Part shown: piece after piece, positions 1-9,127 of the stretch
Layout: every line of letters begins with the position of its first letter
How positions within the stretch are numbered: the first letter of the stretch is position 1
Assembly: GCF_001523745.2 (NCBI RefSeq)
Contig: NZ_CP013387.1
Coordinates: forward strand, 1,364,001-1,428,000
Direction of reading: 5' to 3'
DNA: 64,000 nucleotides
Source of the DNA: Burkholderia mayonis
GTDB taxonomy: Bacteria > Pseudomonadota > Gammaproteobacteria > Burkholderiales > Burkholderiaceae
Made by a program: the position numbers and the translations under genes
Notes under the pieces: generated by a model
Database searches by the model: none
What the model saw: the letters and a program-made list of their open reading frames with translations, nothing else
What the model was told of the DNA's origin: nothing

Positions 1-750
1 GGCGCGCTGTTTCGCTGGCTGATCGAGCAACGCTATGTGCTCGCGAATCCGTTCGCGGGCGTGAAGGTGCGCGGCAGCGCGCGGGCGAACGTACTCGATA
101 CGTCGCATGCGTTTACGGAGGGCGAATGGCTGTTGACGCGCACGATCGCCGATGGGCTCGAATGGTCGTACGGATGGGCGGCGCTGGCCGCGCAACGGCT
201 GAGATTCCTGCTCGACTTCGGCTACGCGACCGGGTTGCGGGTCAGCGAACTGATTCACGCGACGCTTGGCCAGGTCAATACCGATGCGCACGGCGCGCAC
301 TGGTTGCGCGTCATGGGCAAGGGGGCGAAGGCCGGGCGCGTGGCATTGCCGCCGTTGGCGTGGGAAGCGCTGCTGCGCTATCTGGCGGCGAGGGGGATCT
401 CGACGGTAGCGATGCGCTGGCATCCCGGCACGCCGATCATCGGCAGTCTCGACGCGGACGACGCGGCGATCAGCAGTGTACGGCTATGGGGTGTGTTGCG
501 ACGGTTCTTCCGGCAGGCGGCACGGGTGATCGAGGCCGATCATCCGGCGCTGGCCGACAAGCTGCGGCACGCGAGTCCGCACTGGATGCGGCACACCCAT
601 GCGACGCATGCGCTCGCACGCGGCGCGGAATTGACCACCGTGCGGGACAACCTCCGGCACGCGTCGATTTCGACCACTTCGATCTATCTGCACGGCGACG
701 ACGTGAAACGGGCCCGCCAGATTGCAGGGGCATTTGGTGCCTGGAAATGA
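1..750 (+). CDS. Tyrosine-type site-specific recombinase/integrase, 3' part
   Basis: The reading frame is open from base 1, so the 5' end lies outside the window. About 249 residues of the catalytic domain are visible. The family signature is complete: the first arginine is in ATGLRVSEL, the basic beta-hairpin is GKGAKAGR, the HxxR box is in HWMRHTHATHAL, and the nucleophilic tyrosine is in TSIYLHGDD after LRHASISTT. The core-binding N-terminal domain is missing from view. It lies directly next to transposon-end sequences and probably belongs to a mobile element whose other genes are to the left. Identity to family is secure; its target site cannot be told. Confidence 0.9.
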   Translation, partial: GALFRWLIEQRYVLANPFAGVKVRGSARANVLDTSHAFTEGEWLLTRTIADGLEWSYGWAALAAQRLRFLLDFGYATGLRVSELIHATLGQVNTDAHGAHWLRVMGKGAKAGRVALPPLAWEALLRYLAARGISTVAMRWHPGTPIIGSLDADDAAISSVRLWGVLRRFFRQAARVIEADHPALADKLRHASPHWMRHTHATHALARGAELTTVRDNLRHASISTTSIYLHGDDVKRARQIAGAFGAWK

Positions 751-884
751 AAGTGGATGTATCGATAGAAAATGCGCCGCAGCAACGGTGCTAGGTACTT
801 TCGACCATTCCATGGAGTGCCCACGGTGAGCGGTACCCTCTACGCTACAGCGAATTCTCCGATGACAATGACGCCATGTGTAGC

Positions 885-1060
885 TGTAGCGACCTGAAAT
901 TGAAACGGGCAGGACCTGCATTCGACGCGGGTTCCGGCCAAGATTAACTGCCACTGACGGCACGCGCGAACCAGCATTATCTGCCACTGGGCCTGCATTC
1001 AGCCGCGCGTGCTTGCATTCCATCGCCGCGCGCTCACAATAGCTGCAACTGACCGGACAG
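885..1060 (+). repeat. Diverged extra copy of the transposon end
   Basis: This stretch begins with the same TGTAGCGACCTGAAAT tip as the repeat at 1116 and follows it with the same series of short motifs (CTGCATTC, CTGCCACTG, AGCTGCAACTGAC) in the same order and spacing. It is clearly more diverged than the 1116 copy is from the 6819 end. The innermost bases differ, and 55 bp of unrelated sequence separate it from the next copy. It is best read as the surviving end of a second, related element. Confidence 0.75.
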
Positions 1061-1115
1061 TAAGCCAGTCGGTCGAGGGGTGACAACGTCACGCTCATTG
1101 GAAATACCGACTATC

Positions 1116-1301
1116 TGTAGCGACCTGAAATCGAAACGGACCGGACCTGCAACCGACGCGGATTCCGGCCAGCATTCACTGCCACTGACGGCGCGCGCGA
1201 ACCCGAATTACCTGCAAGTGAGCCTGCATTCAGCCGCGCCGACCTGCATTCCATCATGGCGGGCCAGGATTAGCTGCAACTGACGGATTTCAGATCGGCA
1301 G
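1116..1301 (+). repeat. Left 186-bp terminal inverted repeat of the TniA/TniB-like transposon
   Basis: The reverse complement of 6634-6819 matches this stretch along its full 186 bp with scattered substitutions. The outer tip is TGTAGCGACCTG here and TGTAATGACCTG at the other end. Inside lie iterated motifs of two kinds, (A/C)CTGCA(T/A) and CTGCCACTGA/CTGCAACTGA, which look like multiple transposase-binding sites as in Tn7-family ends. The last bases match the 3' end of the ATPase gene, including its stop codon. Confidence 0.85.
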
Positions 1302-1449
1302 CGCTAGTAGTGCCCGCGCGGGCAACGCGCCGGTACCCCTCAGTTCAGAACCACGGACCATATGCACTTCTTGGAAGGCTTTGTCGCGTAAGATCGTGGC
1401 ACCCACGTATTACACGAGGCGCGCCCGTGCGACGGAACTTTCCGAGTCT

Positions 1450-2343
1450 TCAACTCCCCCTCATATGCGGGGTTTGAAGCGCTGTGGCGATACTCTCAAA
1501 CAAGTCGATGATTCGGCGGGCAAACCGCCCGCTCTGCATGTCAAGCCAAGGCTCAACATTGACTTCCCAATCCCGGTACGATGCCGGATCACGCGCTTCG
1601 GCATAGGTGCCACGGAAAGGAAGGTGGTAGGGCCACCAGTCGGAGGGTTTTCCGTTGGCGTCAAGCCGCTTGCGGAGGCTGCTCCCTATCCGCGCCAACT
1701 GATCCCGTTCGACATCGTCATAGCTGCGGTCCTCGCGCTTGATACCCCAGATCCAGGCTTTGTGCTCACCGCTCTGCGGCTCGATGCACATATGCCAGTG
1801 CGCAGTATCTGGCAGACGTATGCCTATGCCATATTGAGTGTCCAACCGACGACAGATTATCCATCCAGCAGGCAGCAGAGTGTCAATGTCGGCCATCGCT
1901 TTGGTCTTAAGACGTGAGTACAACGCTTCCCTTGATCGAATTACCTGCAACGCTGCCGCAAGGCCGTCGGCGTCATCCGCGTGACGCAATACGATCTCTG
2001 CCACTTGATCACTCGACTCTCCCAAGACCTTCTCCTTCAAGTATTGCCGAAAATCCCGCAAGAACTGCTGTACGTTCGGAGCCTGAACCCGGTTGATTGT
2101 CGCGTCCAGCCAGGCGACAAGGCTTGCCGCTGACGCTGCCAGTGCGCGACCACTCGCCTCTGCGCCTTGCCAGTCCGATCTCGAGATCGAATGCTCCGCC
2201 GGCAACTGATCCGCCAAGGCGGTCAAGTAGACGATGATGTTCGTACCGCCCCCTCGCTTATCAAGATCAGTCAGATAGTCTGAGACTTGGCCCGCCTGAT
2301 CGCCCGCGCCCTTGAGTTTGTTTTCGATGGAAATACGCCAGAC
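1450..2343 (-). pseudogene. PD-(D/E)XK nuclease-like protein, 5'-truncated by IS3
   Basis: About 298 residues remain on the minus strand before the frame runs into the IS3 inverted repeat. The first surviving residues, WRISIENKLKGAGDQ, resemble the E-x-K part of the PD-(D/E)XK (PDDEXK_4-like) fold, and the following QVSDYLTDL matches the QL..Y pattern of that family. The N-terminal half of the catalytic core, including the expected Asp, is lost. Such proteins are often phage- or plasmid-defence cargo, but that role is only inference here. The gene is almost certainly inactive. Confidence 0.6.
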
Positions 2344-2397
2344 TGGGGGTGACCCGTTTCCGTGGACACCTATCCTTTGGAACAGGAGGTGCCTGCC

Positions 2398-2712
2398 ATG
2401 GGAAAGCACCACAACCCCTACGCGCCGGAATTTCGGGCGCAAATGGTCGAGTTAGTCAAAGCCGGGCGCTCGCCAGAAGAGCTTGCGCGTGAGTTCGAGC
2501 CGACGGCGCAAACGATCTACAACTGGGTCGCGCAAGCCGATCGCGACAGCGGCAAGCGGCATGATGGCTTGACGACAGCGGAGCGCGAAGAGCTTACGCG
2601 ACTTCGTCGCGAGAATCGCCAACTGCGGCTTGAACGAGAGATCCTCTCAAAAGCCGCGGCCTGGTTTGCACGGGAGACCGGAACGGTGCCCGAAAAGGGT
2701 TCGAATTCATGA
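2398..2712 (+). CDS. IS3-family OrfA (helix-turn-helix subunit)
   Basis: This is a 104-residue protein with an N-terminal helix-turn-helix (YAPEFRAQMVELVKAGRSPEEL through TIYNWV) and a C-terminal leucine-rich coiled segment (ELTRLRRENRQLRLEREIL), the usual OrfA layout. The ATG at 2398 is preceded by an AGGAGG ribosome site and is preferred to the upstream in-frame ATG at 2362. Its stop overlaps the orfB start as ATGA. The CGAAAAG string at 2691-2697 could allow -1 slippage to produce an OrfAB fusion. Confidence 0.92.
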   Translation: MGKHHNPYAPEFRAQMVELVKAGRSPEELAREFEPTAQTIYNWVAQADRDSGKRHDGLTTAEREELTRLRRENRQLRLEREILSKAAAWFARETGTVPEKGSNS

Positions 2713-3686
2713 AAGCGAACCAGGCCAGCTTGCCTATTGCGACGATGGCGCGGCTGCTGCAGATTTCGGCCAGCGGCTATTACGCGTGGATCTCGCGCAG
2801 CCCATCGAAACGGGCGTGCAGCGACACCGATCTGCTCGGGCGTATTCGAGCCATTCATGCAAGCTCGCGCGGCACGTACGGCATGCCTCGCATCCATGCG
2901 GAGCTTGTCGAGCATGGCATGCATGTCGGGCGCAAACGTATTGCCAGTCTGATGCGTATAGCGGGTCTGTGCGGCGTGAGCCGGCGGCGCTGGATCAACA
3001 CGACGCGGCGGCAGCCCGGCGCACGGCCCGCACCCGATCTCGTGCAACGGCACTTCGTGGCCGACGCCCCCAACCGACTGTGGGTAGCCGATGCCACCTA
3101 CGTGCCGACAGCCGAAGGCTTCCTCTATCTCGCCGTCGTGCTCGATGTCTTCAGTCGCCGCATTGTCGGCTGGGCGATGTCCAATCATCTGTACACGGAG
3201 CTGATGCTGCGTGCGCTCGACATGGCCCTCGTGCAGCGTCGCCCCGAGGGCGTCATTCATCACTCGGATCAAGGGTGCCAATACACGTCGCTTGCCTTCG
3301 GCCGGCGCTGTCGCGAAGCGGGGGTACGCCCCTCGATGGGCACAGTGGGCGATTGCTTCGACAACGCCATGTGCGAGAGCTTCTTTGCCACGCTCGAATG
3401 CGAACTGCTGGCCCGCTCGCATTTCCAATCGCACGAGCAAGCTCGACGTGAGTTGTTCGCCTTCATTGAGGGCTGGTACAACCTCGGCCGCCGACACAGC
3501 GCGATCGGCTACCACACACCAATCCGCTACGAAACGATGTATCAACAAAAAATGCCCGCTGCGGGCGAGTTGCCCACCGCCGGCCGGCGTCGCGGTCGTG
3601 ATAGGCGACCCGCCGACCGACCGTGGACAACTCGCGCAAACGCCCAACCTGGAGGACATCAACCGAGAGAAGATTCAACTGTCTAA
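2709..3686 (+). CDS. IS3-family OrfB (DDE transposase)
   Basis: This 325-residue integrase-fold transposase lies in the -1 frame relative to orfA. It has an HTH_21-like N-terminus (RGTYGMPRIHAEL), then the catalytic core with Asp in LWVADATYV, Asp in HHSDQGCQYTS and Glu in FFATLECEL. The C-terminal YNLGRRHSAIGYHTP motif is typical of the family. All catalytic residues are present and the ends of the IS are intact, so this copy is probably still active. Confidence 0.93.
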   Translation: MKANQASLPIATMARLLQISASGYYAWISRSPSKRACSDTDLLGRIRAIHASSRGTYGMPRIHAELVEHGMHVGRKRIASLMRIAGLCGVSRRRWINTTRRQPGARPAPDLVQRHFVADAPNRLWVADATYVPTAEGFLYLAVVLDVFSRRIVGWAMSNHLYTELMLRALDMALVQRRPEGVIHHSDQGCQYTSLAFGRRCREAGVRPSMGTVGDCFDNAMCESFFATLECELLARSHFQSHEQARRELFAFIEGWYNLGRRHSAIGYHTPIRYETMYQQKMPAAGELPTAGRRRGRDRRPADRPWTTRANAQPGGHQPREDSTV

Positions 3687-3712
3687 CCGTCCACGGAAAC
3701 GGGTCACCCCCA

Positions 3713-4042
3713 GCCGGCGTCGGCCTGCGCAGCTTGCAGGAGAGCATCGACACGGCGTCGATCGGGGGCCGCCTGGTGTTTCACTTGTTCGGCGCGCTGG
3801 CCGAGTTCGAGCGCAACCTGATCCGCGAGCGCACCCGCGCTGGCCTGTCGGCCGCCCGCGCACGCGGCCACAACGGTGGGCGCAAGAAACGGCTCGATCC
3901 GGCCCGGCAGCAGCTCGCCTTGCAGCTCTATCACGAGCGCCGGCACACCGTCGAAGAAATCTGCCGGCTGATGGGCATCGGTCGCTCCACCTTGTACAAC
4001 TATCTGACCGAGGCGGAACGCAATGCCCAGCGGACGGCGTAA
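3713..4042 (+). pseudogene. Serine resolvase, N-terminally truncated by IS3
   Basis: About 109 residues remain: the helix E end of the catalytic domain (SLQESIDTASIGGRLVFHLFGALAEFERNLI with the ERT.AGL tail) and the C-terminal helix-turn-helix (RHTVEEICRLMGIGRSTLYNYL). The N-terminal catalytic serine region is gone, replaced by IS3 sequence. In Tn5053/Tn5090-type transposons a resolvase (TniR) resolves cointegrates, which fits its place before the transposase. The final codons overlap the transposase start by 20 bp. Confidence 0.88.
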
Positions 4043-5684
4043 GGCGATTCCGCCCGACTCGCTCATGCAGTTGCGGCAGCGGCTCGACCGGCTGCCGCAC
4101 AAAAGTCCCGAACGGGCCGCGCAGATCGCCGCCGTTGCCGAGCTGTACGCGGTGTCTCCGACCAGCGTGTATCGCGCGTTGCACGCCTTCCAGCAACCTC
4201 ATGCCGCCCATCGGGCAGACTACGGCAAGCCGCGCATCCTGCGGCAACCAGACCTCGAGCGTTACTGCGAAGTGATCGCGGCGCTCAAGCTGCGCACGAC
4301 CAACAAGAACGGCAGGCACCTGTCCACGGTGCGCGCCATCGAGCTGCTGGAAGACTACGGCGTGGAAACCGTGCAAGGTCTGCTCAAAGCGCCCAAGGGT
4401 GTGCTGAGCCGTTCGACCGTCAATTACTACCTGTCTGCCTGGCGGCTCGATCAGCCGCACTTGCTGCGCCAGCCGCCCGCGGTGCGCTTTCAGGCGGAGC
4501 ACAGCAATGACTGCTGGCAGTTCGACCTCTCGCCATCCGATCTGAAACACATCGAGCGTCCGGCCTGGCTCGACGTCGCGAAGGGCGAGCCCACGCTGAT
4601 GCTGTTCAGCGTCGTCGACGACCGCAGTGGCGTGGCCTATGACGAATACCGCTGTGTGTACGGCGAAGACGCGGAATCGGCGCTGCGCTTCCTGTTCAAC
4701 GCCATGGCTCCGAAAGCCGACCCGGCGTTCCCGTTCCAGGGCCGGCCGAAGATGATCTATCTGGACAACGGTCCCGTCGCGAAGAGCCGTGTCTTCCAGA
4801 ACGTGATGCAGGCGCTCGACATCGCATGGCAGACCCACTTGCCGGCGGGCAAGGACGGCACGCGCACCACGGCGCGCTCGAAAGGTAAGGTCGAGCGGCC
4901 GTTTCGCACGGTCAAGGAGGCGCACGAGACGCTGTATCACTTCCACAAGCCAGAGACCGAGGTCCAAGCGAACGAGTGGTTATTGCGCTATCTGCAGCGC
5001 TACAACGATCAACGGCACCGGGCCGAAAAACACTCGCGCCTCGAGGACTGGCTTGCGCACCTGCCGCCAGGTGGCGTGCGCGACATGTGTACGTGGGAGC
5101 AGTTCTGCCGGTTCGCCCGCGAGCCTGAGCGGCGCAAGGTCGGCATCGATGCGCGCATCACGATCGACGGCACGGTGTACGAACTTGAGCCTGACATGGC
5201 GGGTGAGACGGTCGTGCTGTTGTGGGGGCTGTTCGACGACGAACTGTATGCCGAGTTCGACGGTGAGCGCTTCGGGCCGTACCACCCGGTGTCTGGCCCG
5301 ATCCCGTTGCATCGCTATCGTGCATTCAGGCGCGGCAAGGCCGACGAACGGGCCGATCGCATCCGCTCGCTGGCGGACCAGCTCGGCTTGCCGATCGCGG
5401 CGCTCGCCGGCGACGACGTTCGGCTGGCGCCGCCGACGGCCGCGCCGACGCCGCTGCCGCACCAGCCATTTGACGCCGATGCTCACGAGTACCGCTTCCC
5501 GAGCGCGATCGCGGCCAAGCTCGCGATCGCCGACGATCTGGCGCGACCGCTCGCGAAACTGTCGCCACAGGACCGACAGTTCATCGACCAGGTGCTGGCC
5601 GACACGCTGGTTCGGCGGATCGTGCTGGCACTCGTCCGCGACTATTTCCGACACAGAAAGCCAGGAGAGGCTCATGCGAGTTGA
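4023..5684 (+). CDS. DDE transposase, TniA/Mu-type
   Basis: The protein has 553 residues. The N-terminal third holds helix-turn-helix DNA-binding segments (AVSPTSVYRALHAF; LSRSTVNYYLSAW). The RNase-H-fold core has Asp in CWQFDLSPS (near residue 165), Asp in IYLDNGPV (near 246) and Glu in KGKVERPFR (near 290). A C-terminal Mu-transposase-like beta-barrel follows (KVGIDARITIDGTVYEL). The downstream ATPase overlaps by 11 bp, so the pair is co-translated. This pairing of a Mu-type transposase with an AAA+ regulator is characteristic of the Tn7/Tn5090/Mu group. TniA is the closest named relative by architecture. Confidence 0.85.
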   Translation: MPSGRRKAIPPDSLMQLRQRLDRLPHKSPERAAQIAAVAELYAVSPTSVYRALHAFQQPHAAHRADYGKPRILRQPDLERYCEVIAALKLRTTNKNGRHLSTVRAIELLEDYGVETVQGLLKAPKGVLSRSTVNYYLSAWRLDQPHLLRQPPAVRFQAEHSNDCWQFDLSPSDLKHIERPAWLDVAKGEPTLMLFSVVDDRSGVAYDEYRCVYGEDAESALRFLFNAMAPKADPAFPFQGRPKMIYLDNGPVAKSRVFQNVMQALDIAWQTHLPAGKDGTRTTARSKGKVERPFRTVKEAHETLYHFHKPETEVQANEWLLRYLQRYNDQRHRAEKHSRLEDWLAHLPPGGVRDMCTWEQFCRFAREPERRKVGIDARITIDGTVYELEPDMAGETVVLLWGLFDDELYAEFDGERFGPYHPVSGPIPLHRYRAFRRGKADERADRIRSLADQLGLPIAALAGDDVRLAPPTAAPTPLPHQPFDADAHEYRFPSAIAAKLAIADDLARPLAKLSPQDRQFIDQVLADTLVRRIVLALVRDYFRHRKPGEAHAS

Positions 5685-6645
5685 AGTGATGCAGCATTTC
5701 GGACTGACGGTGCCGCTGAATCAGGCGGGTTACTTCGAGACCGCGCACCACCAGCAGCTGATGAAAGACATCAAAGGGGCCATCGTTGAAGGGCGGCTGA
5801 TCGCGGTGTGCGGCGTCGTGGGCTGCGGCAAGACGATGATGCTGCGGCGACTTCAGCAGGCGCTCGAAGACGAGAAGCGTGTGACCGTCTCCAAGTCGCT
5901 CGCGATCGAGAAACACCGTATCAAGCTCGCGACCTTTATCGCGGCACTCTTCTACGACCTGTCGACCGAAAAGCAGGTCCGTATTCCCACGCAGGGCGAG
6001 AAACGGGAGCGCGACCTGCGCGAACTGGTCAGGAAGAACAAGCGTCCCGTCGCGCTGTTCGTCGACGAGGCACACGACCTGAACGGCAACACCCTCACGG
6101 GTCTGAAGCGCCTGATGGAACTCGTCGAGAACGGCGACGGCCGCCTGTCGGTGATCCTCGCCGGCCATCCAAAGCTGCGCAACGATCTGCGGCGCGCGAC
6201 GATGGAGGAGATCGGTTATCGCACCGACATCTTCTCGCTGGACGGCATCGCTGGCAGCCAACGCGAGTACATTCGCTGGCTGGTCGGTGCGTGCGCCGGC
6301 GACGGCACCGACATCGAATCGATTCTGACCGAGGAAGCAGTCGATCTGCTCGCGACGAAGTTGCGCACGCCGTTGCAAATCCAGCTACATCTCGCGCTCG
6401 CGTTCGAGGCGGGCTACCTGACCGGCGAGAAGCCCGTCTCCGCCGAGCTGGTCGAGTCGGTCCTGTCGCGCCAGCTCGACGACATCGAGCCGACGCTGAC
6501 GCGCCACGGCTATCGCGTCAAGGATCTCATCGAACAGTTCGACGCCAAGCCGGCCGAGATCAGATCCCTGTTCACGAACTCCCTTGACCCGGTGCGGGCT
6601 GCGACCTTGCGCGACAAGATGCTGGCCGCCGGCCTGCCGATCTGA
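5674..6645 (+). CDS. AAA+ ATPase, TniB/ExeA-like transposition regulator
   Basis: The protein has 323 residues. The Walker A motif is GVVGCGKTM (near residue 49) and Walker B is ALFVDEAHDL (near 132), with sensor-like VILAGHPKLR and a C-terminal helical lid. TniB/TnsC/MuB proteins of this class bind target DNA in an ATP-dependent way and activate the partner transposase. The start overlaps the transposase stop by 11 bp. The last codons and the TGA stop fall inside the right terminal inverted repeat. Confidence 0.87.
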   Translation: MRVEVMQHFGLTVPLNQAGYFETAHHQQLMKDIKGAIVEGRLIAVCGVVGCGKTMMLRRLQQALEDEKRVTVSKSLAIEKHRIKLATFIAALFYDLSTEKQVRIPTQGEKRERDLRELVRKNKRPVALFVDEAHDLNGNTLTGLKRLMELVENGDGRLSVILAGHPKLRNDLRRATMEEIGYRTDIFSLDGIAGSQREYIRWLVGACAGDGTDIESILTEEAVDLLATKLRTPLQIQLHLALAFEAGYLTGEKPVSAELVESVLSRQLDDIEPTLTRHGYRVKDLIEQFDAKPAEIRSLFTNSLDPVRAATLRDKMLAAGLPI

Positions 6646-6819
6646 AATCCGTCAGTTGCAGTTAATCCTGGCCCGCCATGACGGAATGCAGGTCGGCACC
6701 GCTGAATGCAGGCTCAGTGGCAGATAATCCTGGTTCGGGCGCGCCGTCAGTGGCAGTTAATGCTGGCCGGAATTCGCGTCGATTGCAGGTCCGGCCAATT
6801 TCGATTGCAGGTCATTACA
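6634..6819 (-). repeat. Right 186-bp terminal inverted repeat of the transposon
   Basis: This is the inverted partner of 1116-1301. Reading inward from the ACA tip at 6817-6819 the motifs alternate GATTGCAGGT, GTGGCAGTTAATGCTGGCC, GTGGCAGATAATCCTGG, GAATGCAGG (twice) and GTTGCAGTTAATCCTGGCC. At least seven related units can be counted. The 5' part contains the stop codon of the ATPase gene. Confidence 0.85.
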
Positions 6820-6849
6820 CCTACGTGTCGTACTGGGGAGCGTGCGAGC

Positions 6850-7194
6850 GTGATTTCTCTTCCTACAGGTACACGCGTCTGGCTGGTGGCAGGCGTCACC
6901 GACATGCGCTGCGGATTCCAAGGGCTGGCGGCCAAGGTGCAGACGGTGCTCGAGGATAATGCGTTGGGCGGCAACGTATTCATCTTCCGAGGCCGGCGCG
7001 GCGATTTGGTGAAGCTCATGTGGGCGACCGAGGACGGGCTCTGGCTTCTTGCCAAGCGGCTTGAGCGTGGGCGCTTCGTGTGGCCGCAGGCCGATGGCGG
7101 CAAGGTCCATCTGACGGCGGCGCAATTGTCGATGTTGCTCGAAGGCATCGATTGGCGACAGCCGCGTCGCACCGCTGCACTGTCGATGTTGTAA
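6850..7194 (+). CDS. tnpB: IS66 accessory protein TnpB (Orf2)
   Basis: This 114-residue protein matches the IS66 Orf2 family throughout: TRVWLVAGVTDMRCGFQGL at the start, FIFRGRRGDLVKLMWA in the middle and RGRFVWPQ and LTAAQLSMLLEGIDW at the end. The start is the GTG at 6850, which overlaps the tnpA remnant stop as GTGA and gives the normal family length. A longer upstream frame exists but runs through the transposon repeat and is not coding. TnpB is required for IS66 transposition, but its mechanism is not known. Confidence 0.93.
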   Translation: MISLPTGTRVWLVAGVTDMRCGFQGLAAKVQTVLEDNALGGNVFIFRGRRGDLVKLMWATEDGLWLLAKRLERGRFVWPQADGGKVHLTAAQLSMLLEGIDWRQPRRTAALSML

Positions 7195-7224
7195 ACCGAG
7201 CAGAAGGCTCGTAAACTGCGCCGC

Positions 7225-8778
7225 ATGTCGAACGGCGCCGAACTTCCTGACGATGTTGAAACTCTGCGAGCCTTGCTGCTCGAGGCTCGTGCTCAGCTTG
7301 CCGAGCGTGATCTGGAGATCGAGCAACTCAAGGCGCAGCTCGACAAGCTTAGGCGCATGCAATTCGGGCGCAAGTCCGAGCAGTTGGACCGAGAGGTTGC
7401 ACGGCTCGAAACCGCGCTCGAGGATTTGACGGGCGAACGCGGCGTCGCTGATGTGCGGCGCGCCCGCCAATCAAGCGCGAGCACGCTTGTGGGCGACGCA
7501 TCGCCGAAAGAAGCGCTGCCGCCGCATCTGCCACGCGAGGAACGTGTACTCGAGGCTGACACGACCTGTCCGAAATGCGGCAACGCCATGCAGCCGCTGG
7601 GAGAAGACGTGTCCGAGCAACTCGCCCGCGTCGCGGCGATGTTCAAGGTGATTCGCACGATCCGGCGCAAGACGGTTTGTCCGTGCGGCCACCACTTCTC
7701 GCAGCCGCCGATGCCCGGTCTGCCGATTACGCGCAGCATCGCCCATCCGAGCCTGCTGGCCGACATCCTCGTCTCGAAGTACGCCGACCACGCCCCGCTG
7801 TACCGGCAGTCGCAGATAGCCGCGCGCGACGGCGTGAAGCTCGACCCGGCCAGCATGGGCCGCTGGGTTGGTCAATGCGAGGCCCTTTGCGATGCGCTGA
7901 CCGAGGCACTGCGCCGCTACACGGTGGCGCCGTCGAAGCTGCACGCGGATGACACGCCGATCCCGGTACTCGAGCCGGGCAAGAAGAAGACGAAGACGGG
8001 GCGCCTGTGGGTGTATGTGCGCGATGACACTCGTTCGGGTTCGGCCGAACCGGCCGCAGTGTGGTTTGCTTACTCGCCGGACCGCAAAGGCATTCATCCC
8101 CAGACCCACCTGGACGGATTCAAGGGTATCTTGCAAGCCGACGCCTACAGCGGCTTCAACGAACTGTACGAGAGCGGCAAGATTCGCGAGGCGGCATGCT
8201 GGGACCACGCGAGACGGTACATATACGACGTGCATGCGCGAACGCCTACCGAGGCGACCCGGGAGGTGCTCGAGCTGATCGGCGAACTCTACGGCATCGA
8301 GGCCCACATCCGCGGCAAACCCGCCGCTGAACGGCTGCGCGTGCGGCAGGAGAAAAGTGTGCCGCTGCTGGCAACCATCAAGACGTGGATGACGGACAAA
8401 CTCGCGACGCTGTCGAAGAAATCCGATTTGGCCAAAGCGATCCGTTACTCGCTTAACCAGTGGGATGCCCTCGCGCTGTACTGCGAAGAGGGCCGTGCCG
8501 AGATCAGCAATGCCCTGGCCGAAAACGCGCTGCGATGTGTGAGTCTGGGTCGGAAGAACTTCTTGTTCGCCGGCTCCGATAGCGGGGGCCAGAGGGCTGC
8601 AGCGATGTACAGCCTGATCGGCACGTGCAAGCTGAACGGGATCAACCCGCGCGCTTACCTCGAATATGTGCTGACCCATATCGCTGACCACCCCATTAAC
8701 CGCATCGACGAATTACTACCGTGGAACGTGGCAAGTAAGCTGCCAGGCAAGCCTTGCCCGCCTGCCTCCACGGGCTGA
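7225..8778 (+). CDS. tnpC: IS66-family transposase TnpC
   Basis: The 517-residue protein has an N-terminal coiled coil ([19 protein letters not shown]), the helical HTH segment around FGRKSEQLD, and a zinc ribbon with CPKC and CPCG pairs (near residues 117-155). In the RNase-H core, Asp residues lie in [11 protein letters not shown] and LQADAYSGF and the Glu in [13 protein letters not shown]. The C-terminal LLPWN motif is also present. All signature segments are intact. It is spaced 30 bp from tnpB. Confidence 0.94.
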   Translation: MSNGAELPDDVETLRALLLEARAQLAERDLEIEQLKAQLDKLRRMQFGRKSEQLDREVARLETALEDLTGERGVADVRRARQSSASTLVGDASPKEALPPHLPREERVLEADTTCPKCGNAMQPLGEDVSEQLARVAAMFKVIRTIRRKTVCPCGHHFSQPPMPGLPITRSIAHPSLLADILVSKYADHAPLYRQSQIAARDGVKLDPASMGRWVGQCEALCDALTEALRRYTVAPSKLHADDTPIPVLEPGKKKTKTGRLWVYVRDDTRSGSAEPAAVWFAYSPDRKGIHPQTHLDGFKGILQADAYSGFNELYESGKIREAACWDHARRYIYDVHARTPTEATREVLELIGELYGIEAHIRGKPAAERLRVRQEKSVPLLATIKTWMTDKLATLSKKSDLAKAIRYSLNQWDALALYCEEGRAEISNALAENALRCVSLGRKNFLFAGSDSGGQRAAAMYSLIGTCKLNGINPRAYLEYVLTHIADHPINRIDELLPWNVASKLPGKPCPPASTG

Positions 8779-8880
8779 TTGCCAGCGGGCGAACCCGAGC
8801 GACCGATACCCAATCATGCCTCACGTGCGCGTCGCATTGCGAACGGCCTTCGCGAGGTGCTTACACTTATGCTCAAAGGG

Positions 8881-8969
8881 CGTTGTGTCAAACTCTATTT
8901 GTGCGGCGTGACGGAGGTGGCGAGCCTATGTCATTGATTGAGCAGAGGTCGTTGTGTCAAACACTATTG
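8881..8969 (+). repeat. Two direct copies of CGTTGTGTCAAAC(T/A)CTATT
   Basis: The 19-bp string occurs at 8881-8899 and again at 8950-8968 with one mismatch, in a gene-free 263-bp stretch just outside the IS66 end. It may be a leftover end of another element. No other function is evident. Confidence 0.5.
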
Positions 8970-9127
8970 TCGATCCACACTCGTGCCGCCGGACTCAGCG
9001 TTGAAAAGCAGCTGAGCTATTTTAGCGCAAAGTGAACCAGGACACGCGAACGTGCGATACGGATTTCGCGCGGGGATTATTTGTCCCGAGCGCATCCACC
9101 AACCCTTTCTGGCTCTTGTCTTCAATA

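Larger units (their letters stand above)
2344..3712 (+). mobile_element. IS3-family insertion sequence (1,369 bp)
   Basis: Perfect 24-bp terminal inverted repeats (TGGGGGTGACCCGTTTCCGT..., 2344-2367 and 3689-3712) enclose an orfA/orfB pair. The bases immediately outside (GAC on the left, GCC on the right) do not form a 3-4 bp duplication. The two flanks belong to different truncated genes. That is the picture expected after recombination between two copies or an adjacent deletion, rather than a simple insertion. Confidence 0.92.
1116..6819 (+). mobile_element. Tn7/Tn5090-like (TniA/TniB-type) transposon with nested IS3 insertion
   Basis: The element is bounded by 186-bp inverted repeats with TGT...ACA tips. 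It carries a DDE transposase with a Mu-type architecture, an overlapping AAA+ ATPase, a truncated serine resolvase and a truncated nuclease remnant. An IS3-family element occupies 2344-3712. The five bases flanking the tips (CTATC on the left, CCTAC on the right) are not identical, so no target duplication is visible. The flanks may have been rearranged, or the left end may not be the original partner. No TniQ and no Cas genes are present. Confidence 0.75.
6820..8864 (+). mobile_element. IS66-family element, left part removed
   Basis: Intact tnpB and tnpC are present. Of tnpA only the last codons remain (LRVVLGSVRA and a stop that overlaps the tnpB start as GTGA). The transposon tip at 6819 directly abuts them. 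The right end probably lies near 8864, where the sequence reads GCGAGGTGCTTAC, like the CGCTTAC ends of IS66 elements. Loss of TnpA means this copy is probably immobile on its own. Confidence 0.82.

Noticed and set aside
1116..6819. CRISPR-associated transposon (CAST)
   Set aside because: The element has Tn7-like genes and ends but no TniQ, Cas protein, guide array or tracrRNA-like segment inside it.
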